A stretch of 64,000 nucleotides of DNA from DATMAM01 sp035559995 (GTDB lineage Bacteria > Desulfobacterota > Binatia > UBA9968), in the NCBI GenBank assembly GCA_035559995.1, contig DATMAM010000017.1:1-64000 (forward strand), given 5' to 3'. The position numbers and the translations under genes were made by a program. Below, piece after piece: positions 6,289 to 15,892 of the stretch (its first letter is position 1; each line of letters begins with the position of its first letter). The notes under the pieces were generated by a model. The model saw only the letters and a list, made by a program, of their open reading frames with translations. It did not search any database and was not told the DNA's origin.

Positions 6289-9240
6289 TTACGCCTCTCC
6301 CGTCGTCTCCCGCGCCGTGCGCCGAAAAACCCACAGGCTGAACGTCAACGCGTTCGCAACGATCACGGTCAGAAGCCCCAAGCCAATCCAAACGGTCAGC
6401 TCCGAGATCACCAGGCGCGTCGGCAGCAGATGAACCACAGACTTTAGCTCGCGCAAATCCCAAATGAGATTGGTAAGGCCGTACCCCGCCGCGCCCGCGA
6501 CGAGCACGCCCACGATCAGGCCGAGCAGCGCCGGCGAAAGCAGGCTGGAAGCAAAAAACCTGAAGAGCAAAGCCGGCGAGGCGCCGCGGATGCGCAGCAA
6601 GCCGAGCGTTCTTCTGTCTTCGAGATAGTTCGTCAAAGCGATCGCGAGAATGGCGATGAGCGCGAGCAAAACGCCGCCTACGAGGTAAATGCGCATGTTC
6701 TCGAGCGCGAGAAAGATGAACATATCGCCGCCCACTTTTTTTAGCTCCCGCTTGAGTTCCCGCACCTCCAGCGGACGAATCTTGAGGCCGCGCGTGAGGG
6801 TTCCGACCACCGCGCCGGTTTGCGCGCCGTCCCTGACGCGCGCGAGCAAGAGCACGCGAGGGATAAGCACCTTTAGGTTGGCGATCCTGGCGTTGTCCAT
6901 GGTCGCGGCGAGATAGGCGTCCGTGCTCGAGAGATAGTTGAGATAATCGATGCGCGCGGCGACATAACTCTGGCGGTCCGAGATGCTGCGCGGCGGCATG
7001 CCGGGGAGAAAGCCGATAACGCCGCTGGTCGGGGCCAACACGGGCTTTTTCTGAAAGTCGGCGCCCAGGAGCACGGGCTCGCCGGCGCCCAGGTTCCAAA
7101 ACTCCGCCACCGGCGCCGACGCCGCGACTTTTTCCCGCCGCAGGCCCTCGATGACCGCGCTGAAGCGCTCCCCCACCCCGAGCTTTTCCTCGAAGTAGAC
7201 CGTGTTCAGATACTTTGCAGGCTCTTCAATGAGATAAAGGGGAACGCCGCTCAGGCCGTAGCCGGGGAAGAAAAAGCCGGGAAGCAAGGCTTCAAAAATG
7301 TAATCGACCGAGACGATATCGGGACTCCGGACGGCGGCGAGCCGCTCGCGCAGCGCGGCGCGCAGCGCCTTGATCTGCTCGCCCAGGCTTAGCTCGAGCT
7401 GCTCGGGAGTCACCAGGTCGCTCGGGTTGAGCGTGACGTGAAGCTCGCTTCCTATCTGCACGGTCGCTCCTCTGAGCGCCTTGTCTTCGAACGATTTGGC
7501 GCCGATGCTCGGATAGAGACTCACGCTCGCCATCAGCGCGACGATCAGCAGAAAGCTCGATAGGCGATGCGGTTTGAGCGCCATGTGCTTGAGAGCCAGG
7601 CTGCGGAGCTTGCCTCCCGTAAAGAGCGTCATCGCGCCAAGAAACCAGCTCATCAGTTTTTGCCGCGCCACGATCAGCGCCACAAGCCCGTAAACGAGAA
7701 GCGGAATGGCGACAAAATCCAAACCGCGATCGACGAGCAGGAGCGCTCCGGCGGCCCAGGCCCGCGCCGCGCCGGCATCCTCCGCAACCGCAACGAGATC
7801 GCCGGGCGCAAAGCCGACCATCCAGCTTAGAATTTTGTACGCGCCCAAGACGAGGGCGAAAAACTGGAGCAAGGAAAAACGGACGCGCGCCTCGACGGCT
7901 TCGGAAGTCGCGAGACGGCGCGACGCCTCCAGAGGAGAAATGGTCGTGGCGTAACGGACCAAGCGGCGGCTGATCAGAAGCACGAGCGCAAGCCCGACGA
8001 TCAAAAACAGAAGCATCGAGAGCGGCTCTTGAACGCGGGCTAGCGCTTCCCATGAGATCGACCCCTTTTCGTACACCAGAAACGGCAGCAGCGTTCCCAG
8101 CGCAAGGCCGATAACGCCGCCCAAAAGCCCGCCGATCCCGATCGCCCAGAGAAGAGTTTGCCCCAAGAGCTTTCCCGGCACACCGCGCAGCCGCATGAGG
8201 CCGAGCTTTCGCCGTTCGTTAAGGATCAGCAGTCCCGAAAGATTGGAGGCGAGCATCCACGCGATCCCGAGAAGCGGCATCGCGATCAAAAGCGTCGCCA
8301 GGCCGATGAGGCGCGAGATCTCGGCCATTTTCTTGAGCAGTACCAAAATCGCGTTGTCGACGAATATCGTCGGGCTTAAGCTCTTCGCCCGCCCTTCGAC
8401 GCGCGCGTTGAGCGCCTGTAGGCGCGCCAGCGAGCCCTCGATGTCCCACCCTGAGATCAGCCGTTTGCGGTCGACGCGCCCGAGATGCACCACTTCGGGC
8501 AAGTACTCCCCGGCCGTGACGTGGATATCGCCGTGATCGCCGAGCGCGCCGCGCGACAGGGCATCGAAACGGCTCAAAATCTCGTAGTCGTTCGGAATCA
8601 CCAGGATGAGGCCGATGTAAGGGACAAACGAGATCGAGCCGATCTCCTCCATCAGATGGCGGTTCACCTCGGAGCGCTCGAGGCGCACCACGCCGTGGAT
8701 CGGCAGCTGAAAAAGATGCCGGCTTCTTTTTTCATGCTCAGAGTACACGTTCACCGTGAACCGTTTCGCCCCCTGCAGCGCTAAAAAGGCGTTCCCCATG
8801 TGCTGCTGCGGCCCGACCAGGGCTAAAAAAGCGCCGTGACCGTCCGGGCTCGGCGGTCTGGCCTCCGGGGGAAGAAGCGAGAGATCCGTCGCCGAAAGAA
8901 GCGACACCCACGGCGCGGCCAATGGTTTTCCGTCGACCATAAGAACCGCTTCGGGCGGCGGTTTGGTGCGGAGAAACGTGAGACTTTCGACCCGCTCGAT
9001 GCCGTCGACCGCGCGCAAGTTCGGCGCGACTTCTCGGGAAAGCGGAAATTCCGAGGTCTGATACAGGACCACGTCCCAGGCGAGCCGCGAAAGCTGATCC
9101 TCGACGTAAAGCTTGAGCGCGTGGCGGGACGCGAGATTGATGGCCGCAAGCAGCCCCGCGGCAAGCAAGGTGACAATGCCAAAGGCGAGCAACGCTCGCC
9201 CGCCGAGAATCCGCAGCAATCGTACCCTGATGGTCCCCAT
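6289..9240 (-). CDS. Large FtsX-fold ABC transporter permease
   Basis: The 983-residue membrane protein has one TM segment at about residues 12-36, a long extracytoplasmic region to about 305, a central block of TM helices with LNERRKLGLMRLRGVPGKLL, a second large soluble region, and a final TM block containing YLEDRRTLGLLRIRGASPALL. The two RR-x-LGLxRxRG motifs are the cytoplasmic coupling segments of two FtsX domains, so one polypeptide supplies both halves. Such double permeases pair with LolD-type ATPases, here the gene just downstream. ATG at 9240 is chosen because the frame upstream overlaps the M29-like gene; no strong ribosome site is seen. The substrate is unknown; the flanking M29-like secreted proteins are candidate partners. 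Confidence 0.88.
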   Translation of the reverse strand: MGTIRVRLLRILGGRALLAFGIVTLLAAGLLAAINLASRHALKLYVEDQLSRLAWDVVLYQTSEFPLSREVAPNLRAVDGIERVESLTFLRTKPPPEAVLMVDGKPLAAPWVSLLSATDLSLLPPEARPPSPDGHGAFLALVGPQQHMGNAFLALQGAKRFTVNVYSEHEKRSRHLFQLPIHGVVRLERSEVNRHLMEEIGSISFVPYIGLILVIPNDYEILSRFDALSRGALGDHGDIHVTAGEYLPEVVHLGRVDRKRLISGWDIEGSLARLQALNARVEGRAKSLSPTIFVDNAILVLLKKMAEISRLIGLATLLIAMPLLGIAWMLASNLSGLLILNERRKLGLMRLRGVPGKLLGQTLLWAIGIGGLLGGVIGLALGTLLPFLVYEKGSISWEALARVQEPLSMLLFLIVGLALVLLISRRLVRYATTISPLEASRRLATSEAVEARVRFSLLQFFALVLGAYKILSWMVGFAPGDLVAVAEDAGAARAWAAGALLLVDRGLDFVAIPLLVYGLVALIVARQKLMSWFLGAMTLFTGGKLRSLALKHMALKPHRLSSFLLIVALMASVSLYPSIGAKSFEDKALRGATVQIGSELHVTLNPSDLVTPEQLELSLGEQIKALRAALRERLAAVRSPDIVSVDYIFEALLPGFFFPGYGLSGVPLYLIEEPAKYLNTVYFEEKLGVGERFSAVIEGLRREKVAASAPVAEFWNLGAGEPVLLGADFQKKPVLAPTSGVIGFLPGMPPRSISDRQSYVAARIDYLNYLSSTDAYLAATMDNARIANLKVLIPRVLLLARVRDGAQTGAVVGTLTRGLKIRPLEVRELKRELKKVGGDMFIFLALENMRIYLVGGVLLALIAILAIALTNYLEDRRTLGLLRIRGASPALLFRFFASSLLSPALLGLIVGVLVAGAAGYGLTNLIWDLRELKSVVHLLPTRLVISELTVWIGLGLLTVIVANALTFSLWVFRRTARETTGEA

Positions 9241-9392
9241 GAGAAGCTTCGCGGTCCGTTTGGGCTCTTCCAGATTTCTGCGGGCGACTGCCCCGGGCGA
9301 GTTCCGCCGCGGCCTCGTCGCACCTTCGACCCGGGCGGGCGCGATCCGCGCGCAGGCGTCAGCGAGCCCTACGCCCAGCCGCTTTTGCCGGG

Positions 9393-11090
9393 TTATTTCT
9401 TCGCTTTGACCGGCGGATAAAAATACTCGTAGGTCCCCGCTTCGATTTTTTTCATCACCTGAACGAGCGTCTTCCACGGGTCCCGCGCATAGTCCTCGAA
9501 ACGGCCCGGCGCGTTTACGCCGGGAATGTGCGGCGCCCAGTCGTCGCTGAGGACCTCTTGCGGGTCGCCGTAGCGCGAGGCCAGCGCGCGAATCTCCGGG
9601 CTGTGGAGCGCGGTGAGCTGCCCCTTGTCGATCAACGTGAGCCAGGTGTTCTTGGTGCCGCGCACGCGCACCCGGTACGTGACGAGCAAGTTATGAATGT
9701 GCCACCAGTGGTCGTCGGGCAGGCCATTGTGCTTCGCGAACTCAGCCCATTCCTTGGACTCGACCGGTTTATCGGGGCCGTGGTCGAGGCGCAGGCCAAA
9801 GCCCCAGTGAATCACGCCGGCATTGTTGCGCTCGGAAGAATTCGTGCCTTCCATGTTTTCGTCCGGCCGCTTGAAAAATTTCGGATTGGTTCCCAGCCCG
9901 GCTTCGTAGATCCACCAGTAGCCGGGTCGGTCGTGATACGGATAGGTCAGCTCGTTGATCTTCGGATACTTGAGAAACTCGCGCCAGACCTCTCCATAAA
10001 GGCCGCCGCCCTTGACCTCGCGCACGTAGCCGTCCTTCACATGGACCTCGATGCGCGGGAACGAGCCCGTGTGGTTATTGGTCCCGGCGAAAACGCCGTT
10101 CACTTTGATGAGATAGCGGGGATTGTACTCCTTGGTGAAGGCCGGATACTCGACCGAGGAATAAGGGAAGCGGCCCGTCGCCTGGTGCGGGAACATAAAG
10201 AGATGCCCCTGCTGGTACGCCCCCTTGGCCCACGCCTGAGCCTGTTTTTCGTCGAGTTCGAAAGCAAAGTTGGTCCCTTCAGGGTCGGTGACGTGGACCC
10301 GGTCGATCCACGAGAGCGGCTCGATCACGCGCTCTTCCGCGAGGCGCCAGACATCGCCCGGAAAAGTTGACGCCTTATTCATCAGCTCGTAGCGGTTGTC
10401 GAAAATAAAATTGCCGTAAAACTTGCTGCCGTGCGGCTCGAGCGATTTCCGCGTAGCAGTACGGCCGCCGCGGCGCCAGAAGACCACGTTCACCTCCGGA
10501 TGCTGGTCCAAATACTTGACGATCTCCCGCGCCGTCGCCTGGCCGCCGAACTTTCTTCCAAGCTCGACGAGCTGCGGCGGAGCGGTTTCCGTTTTTTCGA
10601 ACATCGCCTTGTAGAGGTCAGGCCGGCGCTCCCTGAGCCATTTTTTCGGTACTTCCGGATCGGCGAAGCGCTGCGTGATCCAGCGATGCGCCTCCATGTA
10701 GCCATGCTCCGACGTGTACCAGCGCACCGCATCGATCGCTTTCAGCGCCTCCTCGCGGCTCACACCCAGCAGCTGATGCTCCGGAACCATCTGCACTTTT
10801 ACGCCGCGCTCCTCGTAAGCTTTGCGGATCGCTTGAATGATCATGTCTTCCGCCGTCGGCTCCGTGAAGATCGCAACCGTCATGCCCTTCTCCACCAGGC
10901 CGAGCGGCGTTCTGCCGCCGGTCTGGCGCACGGCGGCTCTGGCAAACGGCATCACGTCCTCGATCGACTTGGGCGGCTTGACATAAGACGGGAAGCGCGG
11001 CGGCGGATATTTTCCCGCTTCTCCCGAAAACAGCGCGCTCGTAACGGTCAACGAGATGACCGCAAAGAAAAGCATTGCCGCACGTCTCAT
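9393..11090 (-). CDS. Secreted aminopeptidase-T (M29)-like protein, copy 2
   Basis: The 565-residue product is a close paralogue of the 2752-4449 protein and has the same length, with near-identical blocks such as YPPPRFPSYVKPPKSIEDVM and YEAGLGTNPKFFKRPDENME. It starts at ATG 11090 behind GGGAGG (spacing nine) and has its own signal peptide (MRRAAMLFFAVISLTV). The possible M29 metal glutamate is kept and the same histidine and aspartate positions are changed as in copy 1, so both copies probably do the same chemistry or binding. The gene lies 152 bp before the FtsX permease on the same strand and is likely co-transcribed with the exporter. Confidence 0.65.
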   Translation of the reverse strand: MRRAAMLFFAVISLTVTSALFSGEAGKYPPPRFPSYVKPPKSIEDVMPFARAAVRQTGGRTPLGLVEKGMTVAIFTEPTAEDMIIQAIRKAYEERGVKVQMVPEHQLLGVSREEALKAIDAVRWYTSEHGYMEAHRWITQRFADPEVPKKWLRERRPDLYKAMFEKTETAPPQLVELGRKFGGQATAREIVKYLDQHPEVNVVFWRRGGRTATRKSLEPHGSKFYGNFIFDNRYELMNKASTFPGDVWRLAEERVIEPLSWIDRVHVTDPEGTNFAFELDEKQAQAWAKGAYQQGHLFMFPHQATGRFPYSSVEYPAFTKEYNPRYLIKVNGVFAGTNNHTGSFPRIEVHVKDGYVREVKGGGLYGEVWREFLKYPKINELTYPYHDRPGYWWIYEAGLGTNPKFFKRPDENMEGTNSSERNNAGVIHWGFGLRLDHGPDKPVESKEWAEFAKHNGLPDDHWWHIHNLLVTYRVRVRGTKNTWLTLIDKGQLTALHSPEIRALASRYGDPQEVLSDDWAPHIPGVNAPGRFEDYARDPWKTLVQVMKKIEAGTYEYFYPPVKAKK

Positions 11091-11268
11091 GGGCGTTTCC
11101 TCCCGAAGATGCGCCGCTTTTTCCCGCGCCCGCGCGATGAGGGGGAATCGGCGCGACCTTAACGCACCGAAACCTAAGAAATCTCTCCCTTTGCTGTCAA
11201 GACTGGAGGCGCGCCCGCGGGCGAGAAACCAACGCGACCGAGAACCTCGATGGCGCGCTTGCCCGCGC

Positions 11269-11808
11269 CTACGGGTTTGTCGAGCTCCGAGCGGCCTTTG
11301 GAATTCCTCCCCGGCTTTTTCTTCTCGCCCAGCCGAACGCAATCAGATAGGCGACCAACAGAGCGCCATAATTTGTCATCATGAACCACGGCGTCGACCA
11401 GGGAATGCCCGCAACGTACGGCGTCGGCAGCGGCCAGAGATACGGGGTTGGAAAGTAGCTTAGCCCGTGGGTCGGAATGTCACAGAGTATGTGAAAGCCC
11501 CAGGCCAGGAACGGCCACGGCGGCCGCTTGGCGAAAAACCAGATCAGAGCAAAAACGGCTCCCCAAATCACGAGGCTATGCGTGAGGTTGTAGGCGTGAA
11601 AAACAAAAGGCGGCAGAAGATCGAGCGGTGGCGGGCCGGTGGTTCTTCCCGAGAGCCGCTGCATGATCCACTCGGGGTGCGAGACGTGAAACACGCCGAA
11701 AGAGAACAGATCGGGCGCGGCGCCCAACAAAAAGGCGAGCGCAAATCTCCGTCGGCCTTGCGGGTAGAAAGCGACGCCGCCCCACAAACCGTGCGCCAGC
11801 GTGTCCAT
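11269..11808 (-). CDS. YdjM/DUF457-like membrane-bound putative metal-dependent hydrolase
   Basis: The 179-residue product starts MDTLAHGLWGG and shows the spaced histidines and aspartates of the YdjM family: DTLAH, APDLFSFG, LTHSLVIWG and HILCDIPTH. The family is an integral membrane group (LexA-regulated in enterics) resembling phospholipase C zinc sites, with no agreed reaction. Several hydrophobic segments fit an inner-membrane location. It stands alone, with 178 bp to the M29-like gene, and no SOS box is evident. Confidence 0.75.
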   Translation of the reverse strand: MDTLAHGLWGGVAFYPQGRRRFALAFLLGAAPDLFSFGVFHVSHPEWIMQRLSGRTTGPPPLDLLPPFVFHAYNLTHSLVIWGAVFALIWFFAKRPPWPFLAWGFHILCDIPTHGLSYFPTPYLWPLPTPYVAGIPWSTPWFMMTNYGALLVAYLIAFGWARRKSRGGIPKAARSSTNP

Positions 11809-11879
11809 CTCCGTAAACTAACAAAAGCCGAGCTTTTCCGCTCTGCGCCGGGCTCTGGCGCCGCGCGCCTGGCGCGCAG

Positions 11880-12200
11880 CTACCTGCCGGCCGCGATCGC
11901 CTGCACGTGCTCGCGGACCACCGTCCTTGGGCAGAGCCGAAAGAAAGCCTGCAACCCGAGATAGATCAACGCCAGATCGTCGAGCTGGCCGAATCCCGGC
12001 ATCACGTCGGGCAGAAGATCGACGGGAACGAGAAGGTAGGCGACAAGGGAAAGGAGCAGGATCTTGGGCGCCGCCGGTACGCGCTCATCGCGCAGCAAGC
12101 GCCAGAACAGCTTGGCGAATTTCGGTAGCGCGCAGAGAAACTGAAAAACCTTCCGCGGCCCGATCCGCCACAGCAGCAGAAAGCCTCTCGCGAGCGTCAT
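11880..12200 (-). CDS. DUF1232 (YkvA-like) small membrane protein
   Basis: The 106-residue product has the DUF1232 signature PVDLLPDVMPGFGQLDD followed by a hydrophobic helix, preceded by a basic amphipathic stretch. The family is widespread, membrane associated and of unknown role. It lies 18 bp downstream of pyrF and on the same strand, so it probably belongs to the proS-pyrF transcript. Confidence 0.85.
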   Translation of the reverse strand: MTLARGFLLLWRIGPRKVFQFLCALPKFAKLFWRLLRDERVPAAPKILLLSLVAYLLVPVDLLPDVMPGFGQLDDLALIYLGLQAFFRLCPRTVVREHVQAIAAGR

Positions 12201-12218
12201 CGGCGTTTTCCGAAAAAG

Positions 12219-12977
12219 CTAGCTCATTCGCGCGCCGCTCATGTCGGCGACGATCTCGTGCACCACCGTCACGGGATCTTTGGCTTCGAGAACGTACCTG
12301 CCGACGACGATGTAGTCGGCGCCCGCGCGCATCGCTTCGCGCGGGGTCATCACTCTCTTTTGGTCATCGAGCTTACCGTTGTGAGGGCGAATCCCCGGAG
12401 ACACGATCACGAAGCGCCGGCCGCAGGCGGCGCGAATATCGGCCACCTCTTGCGGCGACGCGACCACGCCGTCCATCCCCGCCTCTTTGCTCAGCAGAGC
12501 CAGGCGCACCACCTGATCCATCACTCCACCCATGACGCCGACGCGCTCCAGATCCTTTTGGCTCAAGCTCGTAAGCACCGTCACCGCGAGCATGATCGGC
12601 CGGCGCAAATTCTCGCGGCGGCAAACTCGTGCGACCTCTTTTACGGCACAGCGCATCATTTCCAGGCTGCCCGAAGCGTGGACGTTAAACATCTTCACGC
12701 CCAGGCGCGTCGCTTCCACGGCCGCCTTGGCCACCGTATTCGGGATGTCGTGAAACTTGAGATCCAGGAAGACCTCGCCGCCGAGATCGTGGATGAGCCG
12801 CACCACCGCCGGTCCCGCGTGCGTGAAGAGCTGCTTGCCGACCTTGAACATGCCGACTTGCCCGGCGAGCAGCCGCACCAGGGCCTTGGCCCGGTCGAGG
12901 CCGTCGACATCAAGCGCTACGATCAGGCGCTCCCGCATGCTCTGCGGCGAGCGCAGTAGCTCGAGTCCCGAAGCCAT
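12219..12977 (-). CDS. pyrF: Orotidine 5'-phosphate decarboxylase
   Basis: The 252-residue enzyme makes UMP from OMP, the last step of pyrimidine synthesis. Signatures: IVALDVDG near the start, FKVGKQLFT, the catalytic DLKFHDIPNTV with the Asp-Lys-Asp array, VSPGIRP and ADYIVVGRYV for phosphate binding. The ATG overlaps the proS stop by one base (TGATG), so translation is probably coupled; a second Met 13 codons in (MRERLIVALD) would match the usual family start. No other pyrimidine gene is nearby. Confidence 0.96.
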   Translation of the reverse strand: MASGLELLRSPQSMRERLIVALDVDGLDRAKALVRLLAGQVGMFKVGKQLFTHAGPAVVRLIHDLGGEVFLDLKFHDIPNTVAKAAVEATRLGVKMFNVHASGSLEMMRCAVKEVARVCRRENLRRPIMLAVTVLTSLSQKDLERVGVMGGVMDQVVRLALLSKEAGMDGVVASPQEVADIRAACGRRFVIVSPGIRPHNGKLDDQKRVMTPREAMRAGADYIVVGRYVLEAKDPVTVVHEIVADMSGARMS

Positions 12978-14701
12978 CAGGCTTGCAGCTCGTTTCGTAC
13001 CCGCGCCTCAATCGCGGCGGCCGCCTGAGCGACGGGGACCTCTTCCGTCGCGCCGTCGCGCCGCGCGCGCACCTCGACGCGCTCGCGCGAAAGCCCCTTT
13101 TCTCCGATCGTCACGCGCAGCGGAATGCCGATGAGATCGGCGTCCTTGAATTTCACCCCGGGCCGCTCGTCGCGATCGTCCACCAGGACCTCGATCTGCC
13201 GCTCGCGCAGTCGCTCATAAATTTCCAGCGCCGTGTCGCGAATCCGCCCGTCCTGCATGTTGATCGGCAGCAACAGCACGTGAAACGGCGCGATCGCCAT
13301 CGGCCAGATGATGCCGTTGGCGTCGTGGTTTTGCTCCACGGCGGCCGCCACCAGCCGGCTCACGCCGATTCCATAGCAGCCCATTTCCAGCGGCCGCTCC
13401 CGCCCCTCGGCGTCGAGGTAAGTCGCCCCCATCGCCGCGCTGTACTTCGTGCCGAGATAGAACACCTGCCCGACCTCAATGCCGCGGTAGGCTTCCAGCT
13501 CGCCTTGCGCGCAGCGCGGGCAGGCGTCGCCCGCGCGCGCCAGGCGCAAGTCGGCGAACACCGACGGCGTAAAATCGCGCTCTTGATCGACATCGACCAA
13601 ATGCGCGTCCGCCTCGTTCGCTCCGGTTACCGCGCCGCGCATGCCTCGGATCGCCTGATCGGCAACGACGCGGAGCTTAATCCCGATGGGGCCGAGAAAT
13701 CCCGCCGGCACGCCTGCCGCGCGCACAACCTCCTCGTCGCTGGCCAAGGCGAGCTCTTTACAGCGGAGGAGATTCCTGAGCTTGACCTCGTTCACTTCGT
13801 GGTCGCCGCGCACCAGGACCGCAACCGGCTCGCCGTCGGCCTTGTAGACGAGCGTCTTGATGAAGCGCTCCTCCGGCAACTGCAGGAAGGCGGCGACCTC
13901 GGCCACGCTCTTTTTTCCCGGCGTCGGCACCTTGCGCGGCGGCGGCAGCTTTTCTTCCAGGCCGCGCCCGAGCGGCCGCTCGGGTTTGACCTCCGCCTTT
14001 TCGAGATTGGCCGCGTATTCGCACCGGTTGCAGCTGACGATCGCGTCTTCGCCGGAGTCCGCAAGGACCTGGAACTCGTGTGACAGGGTTCCGCCGATCG
14101 CGCCCGTGTCGGCTTCCACCGGCCGAAACTTGAGCCCGCAGCGCGTAAAGATTCTCTTGTAAGCCGCGAACATATTTTCGTATTCGCGCCGGCAATCCTC
14201 GACGTTGGCGTGAAAGCTGTAGGCGTCCTTCATGATAAACTCGCGCCCGCGCATCAGGCCAAACCGCGGGCGCGGCTCGTCGCGGAACTTGATCTGGATT
14301 TGATAAAGGTTAAACGGCAGCTCGCGGTACGAGCGCACGGTCCGCCGGACCAGGTCGGTGACGATCTCCTCGTGCGTGGGGCCGAGGCAAAAGTCCCTCT
14401 CGTTTCGGTCCTTAAACCGGAGCAGCTCCTTGCCGTAGAGGTCCCAGCGGCCGCTTTCCTGCCACAGCTCCGCCGGCGAGGTAATCGGCAGGAGCAGCTC
14501 TTGCGCCCCGGCGCGGTCCATCTCCTCTCTTACGATTCGCTCGATTTTGCGCAGCACGCGCAGCGCGAGCGGCAGGTAATCGTAGATGCCGCGGCTCACC
14601 TGGCGGATCATGCCGGCGCGCACCAGCAGTTTGTGGCTGACGACCTCGGCCTCGGCGGGGTCTTCCTTGAGGGTCGGGATGAGAGCGTTGCTCCAGCGCA
14701 C
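12977..14701 (-). CDS. proS: Prolyl-tRNA synthetase
   Basis: The 574-residue class II synthetase is the bacterial long form. Motif 1 lies in LRVLRKIERIVREEMDRAG, motif 2 in FRDEPRPRFGLMRGREF, and motif 3 in GCYGIGVSRLVAAAVEQ. Between motifs 2 and 3 (about residues 230-380) is the YbaK-like editing domain that removes Ala-tRNA(Pro). The carboxy-terminal anticodon-binding domain follows. It lies 33 bp after ispG, a neighbour seen in many proteobacteria, and overlaps pyrF by one base. Confidence 0.97.
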   Translation of the reverse strand: MRWSNALIPTLKEDPAEAEVVSHKLLVRAGMIRQVSRGIYDYLPLALRVLRKIERIVREEMDRAGAQELLLPITSPAELWQESGRWDLYGKELLRFKDRNERDFCLGPTHEEIVTDLVRRTVRSYRELPFNLYQIQIKFRDEPRPRFGLMRGREFIMKDAYSFHANVEDCRREYENMFAAYKRIFTRCGLKFRPVEADTGAIGGTLSHEFQVLADSGEDAIVSCNRCEYAANLEKAEVKPERPLGRGLEEKLPPPRKVPTPGKKSVAEVAAFLQLPEERFIKTLVYKADGEPVAVLVRGDHEVNEVKLRNLLRCKELALASDEEVVRAAGVPAGFLGPIGIKLRVVADQAIRGMRGAVTGANEADAHLVDVDQERDFTPSVFADLRLARAGDACPRCAQGELEAYRGIEVGQVFYLGTKYSAAMGATYLDAEGRERPLEMGCYGIGVSRLVAAAVEQNHDANGIIWPMAIAPFHVLLLPINMQDGRIRDTALEIYERLRERQIEVLVDDRDERPGVKFKDADLIGIPLRVTIGEKGLSRERVEVRARRDGATEEVPVAQAAAAIEARVRNELQA

Positions 14702-14734
14702 CTTGATCTCGGGCGGGAAAGCGCTTCGGGCTTG

Positions 14735-15829
14735 TCAGTCGGGCGCGATCGTCGCTTGCTCGGCTTGCCGGTCGCGAATGAACCTTTCCACTTCTTCCAT
14801 CAAGGCGTCGACGATCTGCGCTTCGGGCACTTTTCGGATGACCGCGCCTTTTCTGAAAATCAGGCCAATGCCCTTGCCGCCGGCCACGCCGAGATCCGCG
14901 GCGCGCGCCTCGCCTGGGCCGTTGACCTCGCAGCCCATCACGGCGACGTGGATGTCCTGGTCGCTGTAGGGGACCATGCGCCGCTCGACCTCTTTGGCGA
15001 GCGCCACCAGATCGACATCGGCCCGCCCGCACGACGGGCAGGCGACGAACGTAAGTCCCTGCCGCCTGAGGCCCAGCGCCTTCAAGATTTCAATCCCGAC
15101 GCGCACCTCTTCGACGGGATCCGCGGCGAGCGATACCCGTATGGTGTCGCCGATACCCTCGGCGAGCAGCGTGCCAATTCCGACGCAAGACTTGATCGTC
15201 CCCACCGTCGGCGTTCCCGCTTCCGTCACTCCCAGATGAAACGGGTATTCGACCTTGTCGGCCAGCATGCGGTAGGCTTCGATCATCATCAACGGGTCGG
15301 AGGCTTTCAGCGACACCTTGATCTCGTAATAGCCGAGATCCTCGAGAATCCTGATGTGGCGGAGCGCGCTTTCCACCATGCCCGCCGGCGTCGGACCGTT
15401 GAATTTGGTGAGAAGGTCCTTTTCGAGCGAGCCGGCGTTCACGCCGATCCGAATCGGGATCTTTCTGCTCGAGGCCGCCTTGACGACTTCCTCGATGCAC
15501 CAGCGCGGCCCGATATTGCCGGGGTTCAAACGCAGCCCGTCGACGCCCTGCTCCAGGGCGATGAGCGCAAGCTTATAGTTGAAGTGGATGTCGGCGATCA
15601 GCGGAATGCGAATTTTTCTTTTGATCGCGCCCAGCTGCTCGGCGGCTTCGCGAACCGGCACGGCCACCCGGACCAGGTCGCAGCCTGCCGCCTCGAGCGC
15701 CCAGATCTGATCGACCGTCGCCCGAACGTCCCTGGTATCGGTCTTCGTCATCGATTGCACGGTAATTGGCGCGTCGCCGCCGACTTTGACCGCGCCGATT
15801 TGCACCGGCCTGGTTTTTCTCCGCTGCAT
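14735..15829 (-). CDS. ispG: 4-hydroxy-3-methylbut-2-enyl diphosphate synthase
   Basis: The enzyme (364 residues from ATG 15829) reductively converts MEcPP to HMBPP in the MEP isoprenoid pathway. The 4Fe-4S ligands are seen in CPSCGR (about 263-266) and GCEVNGPGEA. Earlier blocks include TVQSMTKTDTRDV, IADIHFNYKLAL, LRLNPGNIG and IGVNAGSLEKDLL. An in-frame TTG at 15865 would add 12 unsupported residues. It heads the ispG-proS-pyrF string. Confidence 0.96.
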   Translation of the reverse strand: MQRRKTRPVQIGAVKVGGDAPITVQSMTKTDTRDVRATVDQIWALEAAGCDLVRVAVPVREAAEQLGAIKRKIRIPLIADIHFNYKLALIALEQGVDGLRLNPGNIGPRWCIEEVVKAASSRKIPIRIGVNAGSLEKDLLTKFNGPTPAGMVESALRHIRILEDLGYYEIKVSLKASDPLMMIEAYRMLADKVEYPFHLGVTEAGTPTVGTIKSCVGIGTLLAEGIGDTIRVSLAADPVEEVRVGIEILKALGLRRQGLTFVACPSCGRADVDLVALAKEVERRMVPYSDQDIHVAVMGCEVNGPGEARAADLGVAGGKGIGLIFRKGAVIRKVPEAQIVDALMEEVERFIRDRQAEQATIAPD

Positions 15830-15892
15830 GCTTTCACTATACCTGGCGCCCGTCGAAACGGTCAACCGACAATGGCAACCGGGCCGCGCGCC

